This document shows, in pieces, positions 36,194-45,087 of a DNA stretch of 64,000 nt. The stretch spans positions 26,878 to 90,877 of the forward strand of contig NZ_JBLOUI010000004.1 in assembly GCF_047807365.1 (NCBI RefSeq). The letters are read 5' to 3'. The number at the start of each line of letters is the position of its first letter. Within the stretch, counting starts at the first letter, position 1. A program made the position numbers and the translations under genes. The DNA is from Peptacetobacter sp900539645. GTDB taxonomy: Bacteria; Bacillota; Clostridia; Peptostreptococcales; Peptostreptococcaceae. The notes under the pieces were generated by a model that worked only from the letters and a program-made list of their open reading frames with translations, searched no databases and had not been told where the DNA came from.

Positions 36194-37465
36194 TTACGGT
36201 ATAGGAATTAGTATTTTAGCAGAGAATACGTCATTATCATACTCAATAACAAGTTCTCCGTCATATTTATCCAGAGCTCTTTTAACACTCTTTAATCCTA
36301 ATCCATGTAGGGATTTATTCTTTTTAGTAGTATTTAAATTATCACCTGTAAAATCAATCTTGCCATTTGTAGTATTTGTAAGTTTCACGACAAACAACGA
36401 ATCTATAGCGATTCCCCTAAGAATTATACTTGTTTCCTTGTTTTTAATCTTCAAACATGACTCAATAGCATTATCCAAAAGGTTTGAGAAAATAGTACAA
36501 ATATCTTCGTCCTCGATAAAGCCACATTTTTTGAAATTAATATCACAGATAAATTTAATCCTATTCTGTAGGCATATAGTATTTTTTTCGTGTAGCAAAG
36601 TATCCAAAATAACATTACCTGTATTAAATTTATTGCTATACTCATCTAAAAGCAACTCTACTTTTTCTATATATTCATCAGACTTATGATCATCGCTATA
36701 CTTCATACAGATTATATGATTTTTCATATCGTGGTACAATTCACGAGATTTTTCTTGATTTTTATGCAGCATATCCATATAAAAGTCCTGTTTTTTGTTC
36801 TTAGAATTAAAGAATATTACAAGTAAAACTGAGAAATTAGCTACAACTATCAAAAGCAACGTTAAAATAAAAATATTGGAATTACCCAAAGAATTTTTGC
36901 TCCTTAATTCATTCATTACATTAGCCAAAATGAAAAAATAAACTGTGTTAGTAGCTACTGGAACTACAAGATAGTTTATGTATTTTTTCCAAGAGCCTTT
37001 GTTTTTATACAGATACTTATACGATAGAAAAATGTATATATAAAAGCATAGAATTAGGATAATTTTTTCAACCAATATAGAAATATATTGGTAATTGTTT
37101 TGGCTTATTACTCCTTCAAAGAACATAAAATCGTAAATACTATCTGTAATTTTAAATCCTATGTAATATGTAATCATTAAAAAAGTCCAATATAGAGCAG
37201 AGATTAAAAGACTTTTTAATGGTTTAATATTATATTCTATACTAGAGAATATGAATGAAAGAGCAGCTATAACCACAAATATTACACTTGGACTTACACC
37301 TAAATAAAAGCTAGTTGATATTACAACTACGGTTATTACAAAGGGAAGATAGTATAAATTCATTCTCTTTGAAGAAAGAGAGTCATAAACCTTCTTTTGC
37401 AGAAATACATCGATAACAAATGAAAAAAGACTTATCACTTGAAGAATAGTTAATGTTTTTAGCAT
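36194..37465 (-). CDS. Agr-like sensor histidine kinase (AgrC-type, GHKL ATPase)
   Basis: 423 residues. About six or seven transmembrane segments in residues 1-220, then the H-box SRELYHDMKNHIICMKY and a GHKL-type ATPase with IFSNLLDNAIESCLKIKN and LHGLGLKSVKRALDKYDGEL. This is the HPK10 architecture of peptide-pheromone receptors. It overlaps the upstream regulator gene by 7 bp. No agrB or agrD was found near it. Confidence 0.88.
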   Translation of the reverse strand: MLKTLTILQVISLFSFVIDVFLQKKVYDSLSSKRMNLYYLPFVITVVVISTSFYLGVSPSVIFVVIAALSFIFSSIEYNIKPLKSLLISALYWTFLMITYYIGFKITDSIYDFMFFEGVISQNNYQYISILVEKIILILCFYIYIFLSYKYLYKNKGSWKKYINYLVVPVATNTVYFFILANVMNELRSKNSLGNSNIFILTLLLIVVANFSVLLVIFFNSKNKKQDFYMDMLHKNQEKSRELYHDMKNHIICMKYSDDHKSDEYIEKVELLLDEYSNKFNTGNVILDTLLHEKNTICLQNRIKFICDINFKKCGFIEDEDICTIFSNLLDNAIESCLKIKNKETSIILRGIAIDSLFVVKLTNTTNGKIDFTGDNLNTTKKNKSLHGLGLKSVKRALDKYDGELVIEYDNDVFSAKILIPIP

Positions 37466-38163
37466 AGGAAATCTCCAAGATAAGAGGTTAAAGCAATTTT
37501 AAACTCTTTGTATTTAGGTCTACTAATAGGAATTTTGAAATCCTTGATAGTTACAAAATGTTGGTCTATATGGCTAACCTTATCTAAATTTACAAGATAG
37601 CTATTATGACACTTGAAGAAATTCTTTCCGTTTAACATATCCTCTAGGCTTTTTAGACTCATCTTTATCGAATATTTCTCTGATTCTGTGTATATAGTAA
37701 TCTCTTTTCTAATAACCTCGACATATAAAATATCATCTGTATTTAAAACTATCATATCCGATTTATTTTTTAGGCAGATTTTTTTATTTCTGCTATTTAA
37801 CTCATTTATACATAGTTCAAGATAATTAAATAATAGATTTTTATCTATTGGCTTTAGAAGGTATCTAAAAGCTCTGACTTCATAAGCTTCAAATACATAT
37901 TCTTGAAGTGCAGTAGCAAAAATTATCTCTACATTTTTATCGATTTCACGAATTTTTCTAGCAGTATCCATTCCAGATAATTTACTCATTTTTATATCTA
38001 AGAAAATAATATCTGTATCTTTATAATCGCTTAGAAGTTCTTCTCCAGATGAAAATTTTTGGATAGAGTAATCTATATTTATGCTATTTAGTTTTTCTTT
38101 AATCATTTTTTCTAGTTCATCGGCTTGGATTTTTTCATCCTCACATATTGAAATATTAAGCAT
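37459..38163 (-). CDS. LytTR-family response regulator (AgrA-type)
   Basis: 234 residues. Receiver domain with acidic pocket (ICEDEKIQADE), phospho-Asp in DIIFLDIKMSKLSGMDTAR and lysine in RYLLKPIDKN. The C-terminal LytTR domain contains ILYVEVIRKEITIYT, FFKCHNSYLVNLDKV and ISRPKYKEFK. Binds direct repeats spaced by about 21 bp; such a repeat lies at 33010-33044. First gene of the pair with the kinase. Confidence 0.92.
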   Translation of the reverse strand: MLNISICEDEKIQADELEKMIKEKLNSINIDYSIQKFSSGEELLSDYKDTDIIFLDIKMSKLSGMDTARKIREIDKNVEIIFATALQEYVFEAYEVRAFRYLLKPIDKNLLFNYLELCINELNSRNKKICLKNKSDMIVLNTDDILYVEVIRKEITIYTESEKYSIKMSLKSLEDMLNGKNFFKCHNSYLVNLDKVSHIDQHFVTIKDFKIPISRPKYKEFKIALTSYLGDFLC

Positions 38164-38369
38164 AATTTTCTCCTTAAAAAATTAATTGTCTTTTACTAAT
38201 TATATCATTTGTAGGCTAAAGGTTGTATTATGTATAGATGTCAAATGAAGTAAAATATAAGGGATAAAATTTTTCAAAAATGGGTATAAATAAAAAGCAA
38301 AACAATCGAGCAAAAAAGTTGTAAAATTGGTATAATAGATAGGCGTGGAAAAAGATGAGAGGTGAGTAA

Positions 38370-39173
38370 ATGATAAAATATTGTTCAGTTGGCAGCGGAA
38401 GTTGTGGTAACTGTCATTTTGTTGGATATAAAGATACAAATATTTTAATAGATGCAGGACTTAGTGGAAAGAGAATAACGGATGGGATAAAGGATATTGG
38501 AGAAAATCCAGACAACCTAAAAGGAATATTTATAACACATGAGCATATAGATCATATTCGTGGGGCTGGAATAGTTTCGAGAAAATTTAATATACCTATA
38601 TTTGCAAATGTGGAAACATGGAGAGCGATGAAGGACAAGCTTGGAAAGATAGAGAGCAGCAATATGGTTGTATTTGAAAATGATAAAAACTATGCTATTG
38701 GTGATATAATAATAAGACCTTTTTCAATAGAGCACGATGCTGCAAACCCTGTTGGATACAATCTTTGTGCAAAGGGTGGAAGTGAAAAAATGTCGATAGC
38801 TACAGATATAGGGACAATAACTGAAAATGTTAGAAAAAATTTGTATAAGTCTAAATTAGTTGTCCTTGAGTCTAATTACGATAAGAATATGCTTTTAGCA
38901 GGTTCGTATTCTTATGCGTTAAAGAGAAGGGTAATGTCTGAGGTAGGACATCTTTCTAATGATGAGGCTGGAAAATTCTGTGTGGACTTAATAAAGAATG
39001 GAACGGAGAGAATTCTTTTAGCACACTTGAGTAAGGAAAATAACTTCCCTGAATTGGCTTACGAAACATCAAAGGGAATACTTACACAGAATAATTTTAT
39101 CGTTGGACAGGATATAAAATTGGATGTACTTTTAAGAAATGATATTTCTGATGTGTACAAGGTAAATCCTTAA
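38370..39173 (+). CDS. walJ: WalJ/YycJ-type metallo-beta-lactamase-fold hydrolase
   Basis: 267 residues starting KYCSVGSGSCGNCHFVGYKD; metal motif ITHEHIDHIRGAGI, later ATDIGTIT and LESNYDKNML, and VGHLSNDEA near the end. YycJ proteins are predicted DNA exonucleases of the walRK operon. Here the gene stands directly before rlmH, as in many Bacillota, but walRK itself is not in the window. GAGGTGAGTAA ribosome site. Confidence 0.9.
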   Translation: MIKYCSVGSGSCGNCHFVGYKDTNILIDAGLSGKRITDGIKDIGENPDNLKGIFITHEHIDHIRGAGIVSRKFNIPIFANVETWRAMKDKLGKIESSNMVVFENDKNYAIGDIIIRPFSIEHDAANPVGYNLCAKGGSEKMSIATDIGTITENVRKNLYKSKLVVLESNYDKNMLLAGSYSYALKRRVMSEVGHLSNDEAGKFCVDLIKNGTERILLAHLSKENNFPELAYETSKGILTQNNFIVGQDIKLDVLLRNDISDVYKVNP

Positions 39174-39193
39174 TTTAAAAGGAAGGTAATAGT

Positions 39194-39673
39194 ATGAATA
39201 TAAATGTAATCGGAGTAGGAAAGATTAAAGAAAAATATTTAAAGCTAGGGATAGATGAGTTTAAAAAGAGATTATCAAAATACTGTAAGCTAGATATAAT
39301 TGAGCTTGATGACGAAAAAGCTCCAGAAAAACTTAGTGAAAAAGAGATGATAATGGTTAAGGAAAAAGAGGGTAAAAAGATACTTTCTAAGATAAAAGAC
39401 ACTAGCTATGTTATTGCACTTGCAATAGATGGTAAAAATCTATCTTCTGAGGAACTTGCCGATAAGATGAGTGATTTAGCAGTTAGAGGAAACAGCAATA
39501 TTACTTTTGTAATAGGTGGATCACTTGGGCTTTCTGATGAGGTGCTAGATAGAGCAGATTATAAGTTATCTTTTTCTAAGATGACATTCCCACACCAGCT
39601 TATGAGATTGATTCTTTTGGAGCAGGTGTATAGAGCGTATAGAATAAATAATAATGAACCGTATCACAAGTAA
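39194..39673 (+). CDS. rlmH: 23S rRNA pseudouridine-1915 N3-methyltransferase
   Basis: 159 residues, full length: MNINVIGVGKIKEKYLKLGI, VIGGSLGLSDEVLDRADYKL, FSKMTFPHQLMRLILLEQVYRA and the conserved C-terminus NNEPYHK. SPOUT-fold methyltransferase. Its 3' end (GAACCGTATCACAAGTAAG, 39656-39674) is the first of three copies of an attachment-like sequence, so the gene is the target of the accessory elements downstream. The reading frame is kept intact. Confidence 0.96.
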   Translation: MNINVIGVGKIKEKYLKLGIDEFKKRLSKYCKLDIIELDDEKAPEKLSEKEMIMVKEKEGKKILSKIKDTSYVIALAIDGKNLSSEELADKMSDLAVRGNSNITFVIGGSLGLSDEVLDRADYKLSFSKMTFPHQLMRLILLEQVYRAYRINNNEPYHK

Positions 39674-39674
39674 G
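39656..39674 (+). repeat. rlmH attachment-like site, copy 1
   Basis: GAACCGTATCACAAGTAAG forms the end of rlmH (EPYHK stop). It corresponds to the SCC attachment sequence of staphylococci, which also lies at the rlmH 3' end and encodes YHK. Confidence 0.8.
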
Positions 39675-39825
39675 GTAGCGCGGATGATAAGAGTAAAAAT
39701 TTAGATATATAATTTAGATCTTAGTTATACTTAAAAAATAATTAGTACGATAATATATGTATAGATAATATCGATAAAAGTATATTACTAAAAATTATAA
39801 TTGTTAGTATGAGGAGTGATTATAC

Positions 39826-40695
39826 ATGGATATGCTTACCAATTTCAATAAAGTTATGGAGTATATAGAAATGCATTTAGAAGAAGAAATAGACTTTAAT
39901 ATGGTTTCAAAGATTGCAGGAGTATCTGAGTATCATTTTAGAAAGATGTTTTCGTATCTTTCAGGTATGACACTTTCGAGCTATATAAGAAAAAGAAGGC
40001 TATCTAAAGCAAGTTTTGATTTAATGCAAAAAGATATAAAAATAATTGATATAGCTATAAAATATGGATATGATTCAGCAGATGGATTTAGTAGGGCATT
40101 TAAAGAATGGTTTGGTGTGAATCCTTCAGAGATTAAAGATGCTAAGAATCTTAAAGTATTTCCTTGTATGACTTTTCAATTAACTATTAAAGGAGGAAGT
40201 AATATGAATTATCGTATTGAAAAAAAAGAAGCTTTTAAATTAGTAGGAGTTAAAGGTCAAGTTCCTATTGTGTTTGAAGGTATAAATCAAGAAATAATGA
40301 AAATAGCACAAAGTATAACAGAAGAACAAAGAAAATTATTACAATCATATAGAAATGAAGATGTTAAAACTGTTGTTAACGCTTCATTTGATTTTGATGA
40401 TAAAAGGTATGAAGAAAAAGGTAACTTAAATCACTTAATTGGATCTATAACTACTCTAGATATAGATTTTGGTGAATTTGATGTTGTAGAAGTTCCTGCT
40501 TGTACTTGGGCAATTTTTTCTTGTAAAGGACCATTTCCAACTGTATTTCAAGATACATGGGGAAAAATTTTATCTGAATGGTTGCCATCTTCAAATTATG
40601 AATTAATAAACGTTCCAGAAATATCTTTCAATAGAGATATGTCAGATATGCAAAATGTTTATAGCGAAATTTGGATTGGGGTAAAAGAAAAGTAA
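39826..40695 (+). CDS. AraC-family regulator with GyrI-like effector-binding domain
   Basis: 289 residues. The N-terminal double HTH reads MVSKIAGVSEYHFRKMFSYL and IIDIAIKYGYDSADGFSRAF followed by KEWFGVNPSEI. From about residue 127 a GyrI-like/SOUL-type domain (MNYRIEKKEAFKLVGVKGQV ... WAIFSCKGPFPTVFQDTW, YSEIWIGVKEK) should bind small ligands, as in Rob and BmrR relatives. All nine glutamines use CAA. Carried in segment A of the rlmH-linked element. A strong internal start may give the effector domain alone. Confidence 0.9.
   Translation: MDMLTNFNKVMEYIEMHLEEEIDFNMVSKIAGVSEYHFRKMFSYLSGMTLSSYIRKRRLSKASFDLMQKDIKIIDIAIKYGYDSADGFSRAFKEWFGVNPSEIKDAKNLKVFPCMTFQLTIKGGSNMNYRIEKKEAFKLVGVKGQVPIVFEGINQEIMKIAQSITEEQRKLLQSYRNEDVKTVVNASFDFDDKRYEEKGNLNHLIGSITTLDIDFGEFDVVEVPACTWAIFSCKGPFPTVFQDTWGKILSEWLPSSNYELINVPEISFNRDMSDMQNVYSEIWIGVKEK
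40191..40206 (+). promoter_or_regulatory. Internal ribosome site and ATG for a stand-alone GyrI-like domain
   Basis: AAAGGAGG stands 7 bases before the in-frame ATG at 40204, exactly at the junction of the two domains. The product would be 163 residues (MNYRIEKKEAF...). Confidence 0.6.
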
Positions 40696-40727
40696 TTAGA
40701 ACTGAAATTTTATTCTATATCACAGTT

Positions 40728-40760
40728 AAAGGTACCTTGAATAATTTAAGGTGCCTTTTG
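40728..40760 (+). terminator. Terminator of the AraC-type gene
   Basis: AAAGGTACCTT pairs with AAGGTGCCTTT (one G-T pair), then TTTTG. Confidence 0.75.
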
Positions 40761-40785
40761 ATACTTATTTAGAATAACTATTAAG

Positions 40786-40804
40786 GAACCGTATCACAAG
40801 TAAG
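40786..40804 (+). repeat. rlmH attachment-like site, copy 2
   Basis: Same 19 bases as copy 1, GAACCGTATCACAAGTAAG. Similarity extends upstream (AGAATAA-TA-TAA), so about 35 bp of rlmH end is duplicated without a gene in front of it. Confidence 0.85.
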
Positions 40805-41128
40805 TGCGAACTTTACCAAAATTGGATATATAAATGAAAGGTAGGTCTGCTTTAATTCTGCAATGAAACTCACAAAAATCTAAAATTTGAATTTTTGTAG
40901 GTTATTGTAGTTTTATTCATAGGTTCTTCGTTTTTCACCTATTTCAGCAAATTAGAATTTGTTTTTTCTAATCTATAGTATTGAAAGAAATTGTAAAACA
41001 TTCCACAAATATATTTTTTATATTCATTTCAGATTTAGGTTAAAGTTAGTAGTTATTCTTTTGTGTATATAAGTTATTTGAAGTAATAAAGTTTCAATTG
41101 AATTTGGATAAATATGAATATAAAAGTA
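40805..41128 (+). other. Non-coding start of segment B
   Basis: About 320 bp without a convincing gene. It probably contains remnant sequence from the source of the tet operon; no insertion-sequence ends were recognised. Confidence 0.4.
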
Positions 41129-41157
41129 TTGAAAAAAAATAAAAGTTTATATATAAT
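41129..41157 (+). promoter_or_regulatory. Promoter of the tetA(P)-tetB(P) leader
   Basis: TTGAAA and TATAAT with a 17-bp spacer, 535 bases upstream of tetA(P), leaving a long untranslated leader. Confidence 0.8.
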
Positions 41158-41211
41158 GTAATTATACTAAAATATAAACATGAAAAATATAAATGTAAAG
41201 GAGATGTAAAT

Positions 41212-41238
41212 ATGCGCAAAGAGGTAGTTTTTAACTAA
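41212..41238 (+). CDS. Leader peptide MRKEVVFN
   Basis: Eight codons behind AAAGGAG (41198-41204), ending in TAA. Position at the head of a long attenuated leader suggests a translated regulator of the downstream structure; this is inference. Confidence 0.45.
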   Translation: MRKEVVFN

Positions 41239-41560
41239 ACTAACTGAATAAGGATTATTTTAAAAAGTATATGAAAAAAATCTTGGATAACTCAAGGTTT
41301 ATTTGTGGTAGAAACAATTATTAATAATATTGATATTACCATGTCTATTTGTGTACTCTAAAAATAATCAGTATTATAATGAGCATATTACATCTTTATT
41401 TGAAGAATAGGAAAACTGTGTTCTAAACACGGTATTTTTATGCCTATTTTTACTATATTTATAGATATGATATAAGACTTTAATTTGCATAGCTTAATCA
41501 TAAGTTATATAAATTAAAGTTGTATATTTCATGTTTATATTTAGGTTATATAATTATGAG

Positions 41561-41597
41561 GCTGTAAGTGAATTATGTTCACTTACAGCTTTTTTTA
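41561..41597 (+). terminator. Attenuator terminator upstream of tetA(P)
   Basis: Perfect 12-bp stem GCTGTAAGTGAA / TTCACTTACAGC, five-base loop and seven T. It stands about 100 bases before tetA(P), inside its leader. Transcriptional attenuation by such a terminator has been reported for the Clostridium perfringens tetA(P) gene. Confidence 0.9.
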
Positions 41598-41615
41598 TTT
41601 AAGGAGATTATTTTG

Positions 41616-41699
41616 ATGATTTATATATTTAAATATGAAGATTATGAAAAACAAATAAATTTTTTTAAAAATACTAGGATGGTGATTATTAATGGTTAA
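41616..41699 (+). CDS. 27-residue ORF overlapping the tetA(P) start
   Basis: Follows AAGGAG (41601-41606) and reads MIYIFKYEDYEKQINFFKNT then RMVIING; its stop overlaps the first codons of tetA(P) by 8 bases in another frame. Could couple translation to tetA(P), which has a weak ribosome site of its own. Confidence 0.45.
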   Translation: MIYIFKYEDYEKQINFFKNTRMVIING

Positions 41700-42954
41700 T
41701 AAACTTTCAGCATATAAAACTTATTTATTATTTTCAGCTATTACAGCAATGTGTTTTTCACTAGTAGCTACAGTTATGATAGTGTATCACATTGAAACGG
41801 TGCATTTAAATCCACTTCAGCTTATACTTGTTGGAACTACTTTAGAAGTAGCATGCTTTATATTTGAAATTCCTACAGGAATAGTTGCAGATGTGTACAG
41901 TCGTAAACTATCTATTGTTATTGGTGTAGTTTTAACAGGAGTGGGATTTATTTTAGAAGGTTCTATTTCTAGTTTCGTTTTCGTACTTGTAGCACAGATT
42001 GTATGGGGATTAGGTTCTACTTTTATTAGTGGATCTGTTGAAGCTTGGATTGCAGAAGAAGAGAAAGATAAAGATTTGGATAAAATTTATATAAAGGGAG
42101 CACAAGCAGGACAGATAGGATTGGTTATTGGAATAGTACTAAGCACTGTAATAGCTAATTTATCTGTAAGACTACCTATTATAGTTAGTGGAGTCTTATT
42201 TATAATTCTTGCATTATTTTTATGGTTATATATGCCAGAAAATAATTTTAAATCATCTGCTCCAGAGGATTTAAATACTTTTAAAAAGATGGGATATACC
42301 TTTAAATCTGGTCTTAAATTTATAAAAAATAAACCTATAATTATAATTTTGCTTTCAGTAACTTTATTTTATGGATTATCCAGTGAAGGTTATGATAGAC
42401 TTTCTAATATGCATTTTTTACAAGATACTATGCTTCCTAAACTTGGAAACCTTAAACCAGTGACTTGGTTCGGAATTTTTGGAATTGCAGGAATGATATT
42501 GAGTGCTATAGTAATGCATTTTATGGAAAAGAAGCTTAAGGATGATGATAAGAATAAAAATGGAAAGCTGTTATTATGTATAAATATATTTTATATATCA
42601 TTTATGTTCATATTTGCTATTACAAAAAGATTTAACTTAATGCTAATAGCTTATTTAGCGACAAGTACCTTTAGAACTATAAATGAACCTATATTTAGTG
42701 CATGGCTTAATGGACATATAGATGACAAGGCCAGATCTACTGTACTTTCTATAAATGGACAAATAAATTCCTTAGGTCAAATTTTAGGTGGACCAATTAT
42801 AGGAATCATAGCTACAAATATTTCAGTGAGTATGGGTATAGCATGTACTTCGTTATTAGTAACACCGGTATTAGTGTTATATATTGTTGCTATGATAATG
42901 GATAAAAAGGTGGTTGATAGAGTTGGAGGTATTGATTATGAAGAAAATAATTAA
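41692..42954 (+). CDS. tetA(P): Tetracycline efflux protein TetA(P), MFS
   Basis: 420 residues, the length of the C. perfringens protein. About 12 transmembrane segments; recognisable stretches include MVNKLSAYKTYLLFSAITAM, EIPTGIVADVYSRKLSIVIG (MFS motif A region) and AWLNGHIDDKARSTVLSING. Exports tetracyclines in exchange for protons. The gene overlaps tetB(P) by 17 bases, exactly as in the known operon. Some substitutions relative to the remembered reference sequence are present, so it is an allele rather than a copy. Confidence 0.95.
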   Translation: MVNKLSAYKTYLLFSAITAMCFSLVATVMIVYHIETVHLNPLQLILVGTTLEVACFIFEIPTGIVADVYSRKLSIVIGVVLTGVGFILEGSISSFVFVLVAQIVWGLGSTFISGSVEAWIAEEEKDKDLDKIYIKGAQAGQIGLVIGIVLSTVIANLSVRLPIIVSGVLFIILALFLWLYMPENNFKSSAPEDLNTFKKMGYTFKSGLKFIKNKPIIIILLSVTLFYGLSSEGYDRLSNMHFLQDTMLPKLGNLKPVTWFGIFGIAGMILSAIVMHFMEKKLKDDDKNKNGKLLLCINIFYISFMFIFAITKRFNLMLIAYLATSTFRTINEPIFSAWLNGHIDDKARSTVLSINGQINSLGQILGGPIIGIIATNISVSMGIACTSLLVTPVLVLYIVAMIMDKKVVDRVGGIDYEENN

Positions 42955-44896
42955 TATAGGAATCGTAGCACACGTGGATGCAGGAAAAACAACTATAACA
43001 GAAAACTTATTATATTATAGTGGAGCTATAAAATCAGTTGGAAGAGTTGATTTAGGCAATACACAGACGGATTCTATGGAGCTTGAGCGTAAGAGAGGGA
43101 TTACCATTAAATCATCAACCATATCTTTTAATTGGAATAATGTCAAGGTTAATATTGTTGATACTCCAGGACATGTGGATTTTATTTCGGAAGTTGAACG
43201 TTCATTAAGTGTTTTAGATGGAGCGATACTAGTTATATCAGGAGTAGAGGGTATTCAGTCACAAACAAGAATATTATTTGAGACATTAAAGGAGTTAAAC
43301 ATTCCAACAATAATTTTTGTAAATAAGCTAGATAGAATTGGGGCAAATTTCAATAAAGTATTTGAAGATATAAAGAAGAATATGTCCAATAAAGTAGTTA
43401 GATTACAAGAAGTATATGATGTAGGAAGCAAAGCTGTTTATATAAAAAAACTATTTGATACATGCATGATAAATGATGATGCTATTGATGTTTTATCAGA
43501 CTTAGACGAAGCATTTTTAGAAAGATATATTGGTGGAATAGAACCTGATAAAGAAGAAATACAAGAAAAGCTTTCATTATATGCAAGTGAAGGAAGTCTA
43601 TATCCAGTATTTTGTGGTGCGGCAGCAATTGGACTTGGAGTTGAAGACTTATTAGATGGAATTTGTAGTTATTTTCCATTTGCAGGTGATGATTGTGAAA
43701 GTGATTTATCTGGAGTAGTATTTAAAATCGAAAGAACAAGTAAAAATGAAAAGAAGGTTTATGTAAGATTATTTGGAGGAAAAATATCTGTAAGAGATAA
43801 AATTCAAGTACCTAATAAGGAGATAGCAGAAAAAGTAAAGAAAATTAATAGGTTAGAAAATGGGGGAGTTGTTGAAGCACAGAGGATAGAAGCAGGGGAT
43901 ATAGGTATTTTATATGGACTTACAAGTTTCCAAGTGGGAGATGTTATTGGAATTTCAAATGATAAAATTAAAAATATATCTATAGCTAAACCAGCATTAA
44001 AAACAACAATTTCTGCAATTGATAAAGAAAAAAATCCAGAGCTATTTAAAGCATTAACATTACTTGCAGAGGAAGATCCACTACTAGAATTAGAGATGAA
44101 TGACATAGATAAAGAAATTTATGTCAACTTATTCGGTGAAGTTCAAATGGAAATACTAAGTTCCATGTTAGATGATTTATATGGAATAAAAGTAGAGTTT
44201 TCGAATATTGAGACTATCTATAAGGAAACACCTAAAGGTTTTGGAGCGTCAATAATGCATATGCAGGAAGACTTAAATCCATTTTGGGCGACAGTAGGCT
44301 TAGAAATAGAACCAGCAGGGAGAGGCGAAGGTCTTAGGTATATTTCTAATGTTTCAGTAGGGTCATTGCCAAAATCTTTTCAAAATGCAATTGAAGAAGC
44401 AGTTATTAAGACAAGTAAACAAGGATTATTTGGATGGGAGGTTACAGATGTAAAAGTCACTCTTAGCTGTGGTGAATTTTTTAGTCCAGCCAGCACTCCA
44501 GCAGATTTTAGAAATGTGACACCTATGGTATTCATGGAAGCATTATATAAAGCACAAACTGTTTTATTAGAGCCATTACATGAGTTTGAGTTAAAGATTC
44601 CTCAAAATGCTTTAAGCAAAGCGGTATGGGATTTAGAAACTATGAGGGCAACCTTTGATAATCCTATTGTTATAGGGGATGAATTCTCAATAAAGGGATT
44701 AATTCCAGTAGAAAATTCAAAAGAATATAAAATGAAAATAGCTTCATATACAGAAGGTAGAGGAATGTTTGTGACAAAATTTTATGGGTATAAGGAAGCT
44801 TCAGCTGAATTTTCAAAAGCACGCAAAAAAACAACGTATGATCCATTGAATAAAAAAGAGTATTTGCTTCATAAACTAAACGCAATTAGAGATTAA
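42938..44896 (+). CDS. tetB(P): Ribosomal protection protein TetB(P)
   Basis: 652 residues, EF-G-like GTPase. G1 AHVDAGKTTITENL, G3 DTPGHVDF and G4 VNKLDRIG are intact, followed by domains II-V. Ribosomal protection proteins displace tetracycline from the 30S subunit. The start ATG 42938 follows TTGGAGG and lies inside tetA(P). The in-frame upstream codon at 42914 has no ribosome site. Confidence 0.95.
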   Translation: MKKIINIGIVAHVDAGKTTITENLLYYSGAIKSVGRVDLGNTQTDSMELERKRGITIKSSTISFNWNNVKVNIVDTPGHVDFISEVERSLSVLDGAILVISGVEGIQSQTRILFETLKELNIPTIIFVNKLDRIGANFNKVFEDIKKNMSNKVVRLQEVYDVGSKAVYIKKLFDTCMINDDAIDVLSDLDEAFLERYIGGIEPDKEEIQEKLSLYASEGSLYPVFCGAAAIGLGVEDLLDGICSYFPFAGDDCESDLSGVVFKIERTSKNEKKVYVRLFGGKISVRDKIQVPNKEIAEKVKKINRLENGGVVEAQRIEAGDIGILYGLTSFQVGDVIGISNDKIKNISIAKPALKTTISAIDKEKNPELFKALTLLAEEDPLLELEMNDIDKEIYVNLFGEVQMEILSSMLDDLYGIKVEFSNIETIYKETPKGFGASIMHMQEDLNPFWATVGLEIEPAGRGEGLRYISNVSVGSLPKSFQNAIEEAVIKTSKQGLFGWEVTDVKVTLSCGEFFSPASTPADFRNVTPMVFMEALYKAQTVLLEPLHEFELKIPQNALSKAVWDLETMRATFDNPIVIGDEFSIKGLIPVENSKEYKMKIASYTEGRGMFVTKFYGYKEASAEFSKARKKTTYDPLNKKEYLLHKLNAIRD

Positions 44897-44962
44897 ATTT
44901 AAATAGATAAGTTAAATTTTTATATGTAGGATTTAAATATAAGACATTCAAAGCCTAAAAGT

Positions 44963-45006
44963 AAAGGAAGGGTCGTCTGAAGAAGATGAAGACCCTTCCT
45001 TTTTTC
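44963..45006 (+). terminator. Terminator of the tet operon
   Basis: AAAGGAAGGGTC pairs with GACCCTTCCTTT, followed by T5. Confidence 0.9.
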
Positions 45007-45087
45007 ATGTTACTATGCTTAATTGTAAGTGCTTGAAATTTGTAATATAATGTAAATAAAGTTTTTAATAATAAGGGGACGGCACAA

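Noticed and set aside
35589..38369. A short agrD-like peptide gene near the kinase/regulator pair
   Set aside because: No small ORF with a ribosome site and a cysteine-containing pheromone core was found in the flanking gaps.
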